A stretch of DNA of 61,843 nt from Asticcacaulis sp. AC460 (GTDB lineage: Bacteria; Pseudomonadota; Alphaproteobacteria; Caulobacterales; Caulobacteraceae). The DNA is taken from contig NZ_AWGD01000043.1 in the NCBI RefSeq assembly GCF_000495795.1, positions 1 through 61,843 of the forward strand. Direction: 5' to 3'. The notes beneath the pieces are model-generated. The model ran no database searches. It saw nothing but the letters and a program-made list of their open reading frames with translations, and was not told where the DNA came from. Position numbers and translations under genes: made by a program. Each line of letters begins with the position of its first letter. Position 1 is the first letter of the stretch. Shown here piece by piece: positions 25,170 to 32,358 of the stretch.

Positions 25170-26198
25170 TCAGGGCGCCTGCCAGATGTCGACATCGTGG
25201 CCGGCGTAACCATCGATGGCGTCCAGCTCCTCGCGGCTGAAGGCCAGGTTGTCCAGCGCCTTCAGTGTGTCGGCCAACTGGGCGACGGTGCGCGCGCCCA
25301 CCAGGGCCGAGGTCACGCCCGGATGGCGCAGGACCCAGGCGATGGCCATCTGGGCCAGGCTCTGGCCGCGCCGGCGGGCGATGTCGTTCAGCGCATGTAC
25401 GCGGCGCAGCGTGTCCGGCGTCACCCATTCCTTGCGGAACGATCCGCCTTTTGCCCCGCGGGCGTCGGCCGGGATCCCGTCCAGGTATCGGTCGGTCAAC
25501 AGGCCCTGGGCGAGCGGCGAAAAGGCGATGCAGCCGGCGCCGATCACATCCAGCGTCGCCAGCAGGTCGCGTTCGATCCAGCGGTTCAGCATCGAATAGG
25601 ACGGCTGATGGATCAGCAGGGGGACCTGCCACCATTCCAGGATTTCTGCCGCCCTGGCCGTTACCTCTGCCGAGTAGGATGAAATGCCGACATACAGCGC
25701 CTTGCCCTGCTGATGCAGGCTGGCCAGGGCGCCCATGGTTTCTTCGAGGGGCGTTTCCGCGTCCATGCGATGCGAATAGAAGATGTCGACATAGTCGACG
25801 CCCATCCGCTTCAGGCTCTGGTCGCAGGAGGCGATCAGGTATTTGCGCGATCCGCCGACATCGCCATAGGGGCCGGGCCACATGTCCCAGCCCGCCTTGG
25901 TCGAGATGATCAGTTCATCGCGATGGCTTTTGAAGTCGCCGGCCATCACGCGGCCGAACGTCTCTTCGGCCGAACCGAACGGGGGGCCGTAGTTGTTGGC
26001 CAGGTCGAAATGGGTGATGCCGTTGTCGAACGCGTGGTGGAGGATCGCCCGGCCGGTTTCGAACACATCGTCACCACCGAAGTTCTGCCAAAGCCCCAGT
26101 GAAATCGCCGGCAGCTTCAGACCGCTGTTGCCGCAGCGGCGATAGGGCATGGTGTCGTACCGCGTGGGGGCGGCGCTATAGGGAACAGGAAAGGCCAT
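25170..26198 (-). CDS. Aldo/keto reductase (YghZ/Gpr-like)
   Basis: The 342-residue NADPH-dependent oxidoreductase has the AKR tetrad context: FDLANNYG (Asp and Tyr), LIISTKAG (Lys) and DIFYSHRMD (His). The sequence RYDTMPYRRCGNSGLKLPAI and WDMWPGPYGDVGGSRKYLIA is typical of the YghZ (L-glyceraldehyde-3-phosphate reductase) and voltage-channel-beta-like subfamily; the C-terminus HPGVTSALVGARTVAQL binds the cofactor phosphate. It is divergent from the GH3 gene across two LacI-type operators, so it probably belongs to the same sugar regulon. Its substrate there is unknown. Confidence 0.93.
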   Translation of the reverse strand: MAFPVPYSAAPTRYDTMPYRRCGNSGLKLPAISLGLWQNFGGDDVFETGRAILHHAFDNGITHFDLANNYGPPFGSAEETFGRVMAGDFKSHRDELIISTKAGWDMWPGPYGDVGGSRKYLIASCDQSLKRMGVDYVDIFYSHRMDAETPLEETMGALASLHQQGKALYVGISSYSAEVTARAAEILEWWQVPLLIHQPSYSMLNRWIERDLLATLDVIGAGCIAFSPLAQGLLTDRYLDGIPADARGAKGGSFRKEWVTPDTLRRVHALNDIARRRGQSLAQMAIAWVLRHPGVTSALVGARTVAQLADTLKALDNLAFSREELDAIDGYAGHDVDIWQAP

Positions 26199-26290
26199 GG
26201 GTCAACTCGTGGGCAGGGGGATGTTCAGGTCGGCCAGGTCGCCGCTGGCCTGACGCAGCCGCGACGCGGTGAAGTCCTTGTTATTGAAAA

Positions 26291-26304
26291 TGGTAACGTT
26301 GTCA
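26291..26304. promoter_or_regulatory. LacI-type operator 1 (TGGTAACGTTGTCA)
   Basis: A 14-base imperfect palindrome centred on CG, as LacI-family operators are. It lies between the divergent aldo/keto reductase and GH3 genes. The second site at 26389 carries the same half-site in the opposite orientation. Confidence 0.6.
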
Positions 26305-26388
26305 ATTTGTGAGCTGGAGTATTGGTCAAATTTTCCAAGCTTGGCTAAATGTCGTTTGCATGTGGCCTTGGATCGATGATATCTTTTA

Positions 26389-26402
26389 TGAAAACGTTAC
26401 CA
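26389..26402. promoter_or_regulatory. LacI-type operator 2 (TGAAAACGTTACCA)
   Basis: The reverse complement is TGGTAACGTTTTCA, matching operator 1 in 13 of 14 positions. It ends 19 bases before the GTG start of the GH3 gene, in a position for repression. The two sites are 98 bases apart, allowing looping. Confidence 0.62.
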
Positions 26403-26421
26403 TTATTCTGGAGGATGGCCC

Positions 26422-28914
26422 GTGACGATCGACCCGAAAATCTGCCGCAATCCCTTTGTGGTGTCAGGACTGGCCCTGATGGTCGCGGCATCTCCCGCGT
26501 GGGCCGCAACGCCGCCGAAGGCTGCCCAGATAGCTGTCCGTCCGGCCGTCCATCCGGCAAAATGGCCGGCCGCCCGGTCGCCGGTCGGCCTCGATGCGGC
26601 GACCGAGGCCAAAATCACCGCCATGCTGGCGCAGATGAGCGTCGAACAGAAGGTGGGACAGGTCATCCAGCCGGAATGGAAAACGATCCGGCCGGAAGAG
26701 GTTGCTCAGTATCACATCGGGTCGATCGAAAACGGCGGCGGCGCCGTGCCGGGCGGCAACAAGCACGCCACGGTCAAGGACTGGGTCGACCTGATCGAAC
26801 CCTATTACCAGGCCTCGGTCGCGCCCGGTCAGACGGTGACCATACCGCTGATCTGGGCGTCGGATGCCGTGCACGGACACAACAATGTCTATGGCGCCAC
26901 CCTGTTTCCCCACAATATCGGCCTGGGCGCCGCGCGCGATCCCGATCTGCTGCGGCGCATCGGTGAGGCGACGGCGGCTGAGGTGCGCGCGACCGGCATG
27001 GACTGGTCGTTTGCGCCGACCATCGCGGTGGCGCGCGACGACCGCTGGGGGCGGACCTATGAAAGCTATTCGGAAGACCCGGCCATCGTCAGCCAGTATG
27101 CCGCCGCCATGGTGGCCGGCCTGCAGGGATCGGGCGAGACCTTCCTGGATGGCCGGCATGTTGTGGCCACCGCCAAGCACTTCCTCGGCGACGGCAGTAC
27201 CGATGGCGGGCGCGATCAGGGCGAGTCGTCGGTCTCCGAAGCCGACCTCATTCGCCATCACGGGGCGCCCTATGTCGACGCCCTCAACAGCGGCGCCCAG
27301 TCGGTCATGGCCTCCTATAATTCGTGGCATGGCGTCAAGATGCACGCCAGCAAGCCGCTACTGACCGGTGTCCTGAAAGGCCGCATGGGTTTCGACGGCT
27401 TCATCATGGGCGACTGGCTGGCCCATGGTCAGATACCCGGCTGCACCAAGTCCGACTGTGCCGCCGCTTTCAATGCCGGCCTCGATATCTATAACCAGCC
27501 CCAGGACTGGAAGCTGCTCCATGCCAACCTGGTGCGCGACGTGAGCAACGGCACCATTCCGATGGCCCGTCTGGACGATGCGGTACGGCGCATCCTGCGG
27601 GTCAAGTTCCGCATGGGGGTGTTCGATCAGCCTTCGCCGGCCAACCGTCCCGCCACCCTTCAGCCGATCGGCACGCCGCAGCATCGCGCCATCGCCCGCG
27701 AAGCCGTGGCAAAATCTATGGTCCTGCTGAAGAATAACGGCGTGCTACCACTGAAGCCGGGTGCAACGGTATTGATTGCCGGAAACGGGGCCGACAATAT
27801 CGCCATGCAGTCAGGCGGCTGGACCCTGAGCTGGCAGGGGGCGGACAACAGCAACAATGATTTTCCCGGCGCCACCTCGATCTATGAGGGCCTGAAGGCC
27901 CAGGTCGAGGCGAAGGGCGGGCAGGTGCTGTTCAGCCCGGACGCAACCGCGCCGCAAAAACCGGATGTCGCCATCGTGGTCTTCGGCGAAACGCCCTATG
28001 CCGAATTCATGGGCGATCAGTCCGACGTCGCCCTGCACTATGGCAACACCGAGTCGCTGGACTTGCTCAGGTCTCTGAAGGCGAGGGGCATTCCGGTGGT
28101 GGCGGTTCTGCTGTCCGGACGGCCGCTGTACGTCAATCCGCACATCAATGCCGCCGATGCCTTTGTCGCCGCCTGGCTGCCCGGGTCGGAGGGCGCCGGT
28201 GTCGCCGATGTTCTGGTCGGCGACAAGGACTTCCAGGGACGGCTCAGCTTTTCGTGGCCGAAGCGGCCGGACCAGACGCCGCTGAACGTCGGCGATGCCA
28301 ATTACGATCCGCAGTTCGCTTACGGGTTCGGGCTGAGCTACGCCCGGCCGGCGCAGACGGCGCAACTGCCCGAGGTGGCCAGCTCCACCAAATACGGCGA
28401 GAAGAACGTCTATTTCAGCAAGGGCACGGTGTGGAACGGCTACGGCGTCACGCTGAGCGACAACGACAACCATCGCATGGACTATGTCGGCACCCAGGCG
28501 ACGCTTTACGGCACCGCGGCCCTGACGGTTTCGCCGCAGGATGACGCCGGGTTGCGGGCTGTGTGGAATGGCAAGACGCAGGCCTCCCTGGCCGTTGGAG
28601 CTGCGACGCCGTCCGACATCGCCCGCGAGGCCAACGGGGCGATGGTCCTGTCCATCACCCTGCGGGTCAATGCGGCGCCGACGAACGCGGTCCGCCTGGG
28701 TGTCGGCAGTGCCTCCGTGCCGGTCACGGCGTGGCTGGCGGAGGCATCGTCCGCCTACCGGGTCTTGTCGGTGCCCTTGACATGTTTCGTGAGTCAGGAC
28801 CTGGCGGTGACCCCGACCGTGATGCAACTGACGACCGAAGGCGCGCTCGATATTTCCATCCAGGATATCCGCCTGGCCGAGACGAGGCCCGGCGCCACCT
28901 GCCCGACGCAATGA
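26422..28914 (+). CDS. Glycoside hydrolase family 3 (beta-glucosidase / glucan exohydrolase)
   Basis: The 830-residue enzyme has a signal peptide (ALMVAASPAWAA) and a two-domain GH3 core: the barrel with IPLIWASDAVHGHNNVYGAT, KHFLGDGSTDGGRD and nucleophile Asp about 331 in GFIMGDWLAHGQIPG, and the alpha/beta sandwich (SMVLLKNNGVLPLKPGATVL). A C-terminal beta-rich domain of about 170 residues follows, as in exo-1,3/1,4-beta-glucan glucohydrolases such as ExoP and CelD relatives. It should release glucose from beta-glucan ends in the periplasm or outside. Start is GTG with GGAGG 11 bases upstream. It is followed by the GH5 gene after 19 bases, one operon. Two LacI operators precede it. Confidence 0.94.
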   Translation: MTIDPKICRNPFVVSGLALMVAASPAWAATPPKAAQIAVRPAVHPAKWPAARSPVGLDAATEAKITAMLAQMSVEQKVGQVIQPEWKTIRPEEVAQYHIGSIENGGGAVPGGNKHATVKDWVDLIEPYYQASVAPGQTVTIPLIWASDAVHGHNNVYGATLFPHNIGLGAARDPDLLRRIGEATAAEVRATGMDWSFAPTIAVARDDRWGRTYESYSEDPAIVSQYAAAMVAGLQGSGETFLDGRHVVATAKHFLGDGSTDGGRDQGESSVSEADLIRHHGAPYVDALNSGAQSVMASYNSWHGVKMHASKPLLTGVLKGRMGFDGFIMGDWLAHGQIPGCTKSDCAAAFNAGLDIYNQPQDWKLLHANLVRDVSNGTIPMARLDDAVRRILRVKFRMGVFDQPSPANRPATLQPIGTPQHRAIAREAVAKSMVLLKNNGVLPLKPGATVLIAGNGADNIAMQSGGWTLSWQGADNSNNDFPGATSIYEGLKAQVEAKGGQVLFSPDATAPQKPDVAIVVFGETPYAEFMGDQSDVALHYGNTESLDLLRSLKARGIPVVAVLLSGRPLYVNPHINAADAFVAAWLPGSEGAGVADVLVGDKDFQGRLSFSWPKRPDQTPLNVGDANYDPQFAYGFGLSYARPAQTAQLPEVASSTKYGEKNVYFSKGTVWNGYGVTLSDNDNHRMDYVGTQATLYGTAALTVSPQDDAGLRAVWNGKTQASLAVGAATPSDIAREANGAMVLSITLRVNAAPTNAVRLGVGSASVPVTAWLAEASSAYRVLSVPLTCFVSQDLAVTPTVMQLTTEGALDISIQDIRLAETRPGATCPTQ

Positions 28915-28933
28915 TCCCAGGAAAGGTTTGGAC

Positions 28934-30658
28934 ATGAAGGCGATGCTTTTTCACGGCCGGCGGCTCGCCTGGCTTCTTGTTGCCGTGATGTCCGCTTTTG
29001 CGGCGCCGGGGTTTGCGGTCGGGGCGGACAGGGCCGGCATAGCCTTTGGTGACAGCCGTTACACCGGCGGGGCGCAGGAGATCCCCGGAACGGTGCATGC
29101 CGCCTACTATGACGCCGGGGGGGAAGGCGTCGCCTATCACGACACGGACAGTGTGAATCACGGCAGCGGGGCGCTCAATCCGCTCGATGGCAGCTATCTG
29201 CATGCCTTTCGGGCGGGCGAAGGCGTCGATATCTCGTTCACCAAGTTCGGTAATCCGTCCGTCGCCGTCGATGACAGTCCGTTCAACCGCGTCGTCCCGC
29301 CCGCCGATCAGCTGTATGTCGGCTGGACCGAGCCCGGCGAGTGGTTCAACCTGACGGTCGATGTGGCGCACGACGGCGACTATGTCGGCGACCTTTTGTA
29401 CACGTCCCAGCGTGGCGGCACGATTGCCATCGACGTCGATGGCGCGCCGGCGACGGGGGACCTGACGTTGTCGGTCACGGCCGATACGGCGGATGCGGTG
29501 GCCTGGCGGCACTGGCACCATTGGGATGAAGCGAAGGGTCTGATCCGGCTCAGACTGACGGCAGGCGCACACCGGCTGACCGTGCACGTCCGGTCCGGCG
29601 GCAATATGAACTTCGCGACCCTGACCTTTCGCGAGGCGTCGGTGGCGCCGGACGCCCGTCAGGCCGCGGCGGCGATGGGGATGGGCTTCAATCTGGGCCA
29701 GATGTTTGACAACAGCCAGCATCCGCCGACCCTGGCGGCGGCCAAACCGAAGATCGACGCCTATTACGAACGGGGCTTTCGGGTTGTCCGCATCCCGGTG
29801 ACCTGGACGGAACCGGTTGGCGGCGTCGTGATGGCAGACCCATTGACGGGCAGGGTGGATCGCGGGTCTGGCCGGCTGGCCGCGCTGAAGGCCGTTGTCG
29901 ACTATGCCCTCAGCAAGCCGGGTCTGTATGTCGTTCTCAACGCCCACCATGAGACGGATCTGAAGGATTTCGACCGCGCTGCTGTGCTGGAAGCCCTGTG
30001 GTCCGATATCAGCGAGATTTTCGGCGATCGCGACCATCGCCTGCTGTTTGAAATCCTCAATGAGCCGCATTTGAGCAACCGGGATGCGATGCCGCCGGAG
30101 CGCCTGCGTCACATGACCGGCCTGGCTTATCGCCGGATTCGCGCGGCGGATGCCCGGCGCATCGTGATCATCGGCGGCAACCAGTGGTTCGCCGCGGCGG
30201 AGATGGCGCGTACCTGGCCGGATCTGGAAGCCGTTGGCGGCGGCAGGGACGCTTATGTGATGGCGACCTTTCATCACTATGATCCCTGGACCTTCAGCGG
30301 CGACAACCAGGGCGACTATGCCGACGCGTGGACCGCGGCCGATATAGCCCGGCCGATGCAGGCCATGGCGGATTGGGCGGGCACGGTCGGCGGCGGCATG
30401 CCTGTCTTTATCGGTGAGTGGGGTGTCGGCTGGAAAAGCCGCTACGCCACCATGAACTGCAACAATATCCGTCAGTGGTATGCGCAGTTTCCGCGCCACG
30501 CCGCGACGATGGCCATGCCGACCGCCGTATGGGACGACGGCGGCTGGTTTCAGGTCTACGACCACGCCACGGACCGGTTCGGCAATGATCTGATCGATTG
30601 CATGGACGATGGCTGCGTCGTCGCCCCGCCCGAGCGCTTCAAGCCGGATTGTCAGTGA
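28934..30658 (+). CDS. Secreted GH5 endoglucanase/mannanase with N-terminal CBM-like domain
   Basis: The 574-residue protein has a signal peptide (VAVMSAFAAPGFAVGA), a CBM6-like jelly-roll domain (about residues 45-235: VGWTEPGEWFNLTVDVAHDG, RLRLTAGAHRLTVHV) and a GH5 barrel (from MGMGFNLGQMFDN). The acid/base Glu is about 377 in LLFEILNEPH and the nucleophile Glu about 495 in MPVFIGEWGVG. It should cut internal beta-1,4 bonds of cellulose-like glucans, with mannan possible. ATG 28934 is preferred over TTG 28928. It lies 19 bases after the GH3 gene, so the pair likely works as endo- and exo-enzymes. Confidence 0.93.
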   Translation: MKAMLFHGRRLAWLLVAVMSAFAAPGFAVGADRAGIAFGDSRYTGGAQEIPGTVHAAYYDAGGEGVAYHDTDSVNHGSGALNPLDGSYLHAFRAGEGVDISFTKFGNPSVAVDDSPFNRVVPPADQLYVGWTEPGEWFNLTVDVAHDGDYVGDLLYTSQRGGTIAIDVDGAPATGDLTLSVTADTADAVAWRHWHHWDEAKGLIRLRLTAGAHRLTVHVRSGGNMNFATLTFREASVAPDARQAAAAMGMGFNLGQMFDNSQHPPTLAAAKPKIDAYYERGFRVVRIPVTWTEPVGGVVMADPLTGRVDRGSGRLAALKAVVDYALSKPGLYVVLNAHHETDLKDFDRAAVLEALWSDISEIFGDRDHRLLFEILNEPHLSNRDAMPPERLRHMTGLAYRRIRAADARRIVIIGGNQWFAAAEMARTWPDLEAVGGGRDAYVMATFHHYDPWTFSGDNQGDYADAWTAADIARPMQAMADWAGTVGGGMPVFIGEWGVGWKSRYATMNCNNIRQWYAQFPRHAATMAMPTAVWDDGGWFQVYDHATDRFGNDLIDCMDDGCVVAPPERFKPDCQ

Positions 30659-30680
30659 CGGCCGGGACGCGCCAACCGGG

Positions 30681-31715
30681 TCAGGCGCTTTCGCGGGCGC
30701 GAAGCTGGAAGCCCAGGTCGATCATGTTGCGCGGCACCGTCTGGCCCTCGATCAGCGACAAAAGCATATGCGCTGCCTGGACGCCGATCTCGTAACGTGG
30801 CGTCGCGATCGTCGTCAGGGACGGCACCGTGCATTCCGACATCGGCAGGTCGTTGAAACCGGCCACCGCCAGCTGCTCCGGCACCTGGATGCCGCGGCGC
30901 AGGCATTCAAACAAAGCCCCCTGCGCCAGGTCGTCGTTACAGAAAAAGACCGCGTCGGTATCGGGCGCCTGTTCCAATAGCCGCCTCAGCAGCGCGCCGC
31001 CCAGGGCGACCGAGGACTGGTCCGGGACCAGGACTTCGCGGTGAGACTCATAGAGCCCGGCCTTGATCACCGTGTCGCGGTAGCCGCGGTTCCGCGCCAG
31101 GGTCCGCGGGTCGAGCTGAGACGCCACAAAGGCGATGCGGCGGTGGCCCTTTGACAGCAGGTGTTCGGTCATGGCCTGGGCCGCCGCCTCCTGCGAGAAG
31201 CCGACGCTGTAGGCGCCCTCACGGTCGGCCAGCTCCATCATGTGCACGATGGGGATGCCGGCCTGGTCCAGAAGCTGCCGCGTCGCTTCGCGGTAATTGA
31301 AGCCGGTCACCAGCATGCCGTCGGGCGCAAAGGCCAGGTAGGCGCGGACCAGGGCTTCTTCTTCTTCCGAGTTGTAGTGGTTGACCCCCATCAGCATCTG
31401 GTAACCGTGGGTGCGGAAGACCTTTTCGATGCCGGTGACCGTATCGACGAACACTGAGTTGCTGAGCGAGGGGACCAGGACCGCGATGTTCATCGAGCGG
31501 TTCGAGGCCAGGGCGCTGGCCGCCCGGTTGCGGACATAGCCCAGGTCGTCGGCTGCCTGATGGATTCGTTTGCGCAGGTCTTCGGACACCTTGTCGGGCC
31601 AGCGGAAGGCGCGCGACACCGTGATCGTCGACACGCCCACCTGTTTCGCAACGTCGTCAAGGGTCGCCCGGCCGGTGCTGGAGGCGCGCGACGCCAGTTT
31701 TGATGCCCTGTCCAA
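30681..31715 (-). CDS. GntR-type (LacI-family) gluconate repressor
   Basis: The 344-residue regulator has the LacI headpiece TLDDVAKQVGVSTITVSRAF and an effector domain close to E. coli GntR, the LacI-family gluconate repressor: VLVPSLSNSVFVDTVTGIEK, GHRRIAFVASQLDPRT, DAVFFCNDDLAQGALFECLR and the ending MIDLGFQLRARES. It is convergent with the GH5 gene and divergent from the TonB receptor at 32359. One 16-bp palindrome precedes its own start and three more precede the receptor, so it probably represses both. The downstream gluconokinase and permease support gluconate as effector. Confidence 0.9.
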   Translation of the reverse strand: MDRASKLASRASSTGRATLDDVAKQVGVSTITVSRAFRWPDKVSEDLRKRIHQAADDLGYVRNRAASALASNRSMNIAVLVPSLSNSVFVDTVTGIEKVFRTHGYQMLMGVNHYNSEEEEALVRAYLAFAPDGMLVTGFNYREATRQLLDQAGIPIVHMMELADREGAYSVGFSQEAAAQAMTEHLLSKGHRRIAFVASQLDPRTLARNRGYRDTVIKAGLYESHREVLVPDQSSVALGGALLRRLLEQAPDTDAVFFCNDDLAQGALFECLRRGIQVPEQLAVAGFNDLPMSECTVPSLTTIATPRYEIGVQAAHMLLSLIEGQTVPRNMIDLGFQLRARESA

Positions 31716-31787
31716 GATGTGCGTACCCGACCTTTGCTCGCCCCGAAGTCCCTTATCCCTTCTTGTACCGAATCCTGGGAAAATGCA

Positions 31788-31803
31788 ATGATAGCGCTGT
31801 CAT
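31788..31803. promoter_or_regulatory. GntR-type operator 1 (ATGATAGCGCTGTCAT)
   Basis: This 16-base palindrome lies 73 bases before the start of the repressor gene. It suits autorepression. Confidence 0.75.
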
Positions 31804-32143
31804 TATCGCTTTGGATATATATCGCATACGGTCTGATGATTGGGCGCGAGAAAATTCGGGGTGATGCGCGAAGGTGGATGTGGCGGTGTGGGTGTGCTCT
31901 TTGGGTTTCCGGCTTGCCAGGGGCGTGGAGTGGTTAAAGTTTTTTACATATTATTCAATATATTAGTGGAAAATTTCTGCCAATGCTCCGGCGCATTCCG
32001 TCACGGGGGCGTGGTTCCAGTATCCGCCGGACGGGGCGGTGGTGGGCGGAAGGCGTTGTCCCGGCGTGTCGTACTTATGATGCGGGCTTGACATATCGGC
32101 GGTTTGGACCTAGGTCTAGTCTGACCGATAGGCGCATGGCTAA

Positions 32144-32159
32144 ATGTTAGCGCTGTCAT
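32144..32159. promoter_or_regulatory. GntR-type operator 2 (ATGTTAGCGCTGTCAT)
   Basis: It is the same palindrome as operator 1 with one base change, 199 bases before the TonB receptor start. Confidence 0.75.
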
Positions 32160-32231
32160 CGGCAAAAATAATGAATTGGGAATAACGCCGGGTGCCTGGT
32201 ACGAAGTCAGGACGCTCATATTGACGGTTTT

Positions 32232-32247
32232 GTGTTAGCGCTGTCAT
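32232..32247. promoter_or_regulatory. GntR-type operator 3 (GTGTTAGCGCTGTCAT)
   Basis: Third copy, 88 bases after operator 2, sharing TTAGCGCTGTCAT with operators 2 and 4. Confidence 0.75.
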
Positions 32248-32317
32248 CGCGATCGGGACGAATGTAGAGCATGAGCCTTGCAAGGGCCGGCCTGTGTGCG
32301 TTTTGCTGGATTGTTGA

Positions 32318-32333
32318 ATGTTAGCGCTGTCAT
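32318..32333. promoter_or_regulatory. GntR-type operator 4 (ATGTTAGCGCTGTCAT)
   Basis: Fourth copy, identical to operator 2, 86 bases after operator 3 and 25 bases before the receptor ATG, where bound repressor would block transcription. Confidence 0.77.
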
Positions 32334-32358
32334 TTGCCGATCGTGAAGGGAAAGACAC

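Larger units (their letters stand above)
31716..32358. other. Operator-rich intergenic region between repressor and TonB receptor
   Basis: This 643-base gap holds four copies of one palindrome and an AT-rich stretch around 31930-31980. No open frame here has a ribosome site or credible product. It is unusually long for this genome and appears devoted to regulation. Confidence 0.65.

Noticed and set aside
31719..32091. Short open frames in the operator region
   Set aside because: No ribosome site, no conserved product and they overlap the operators.
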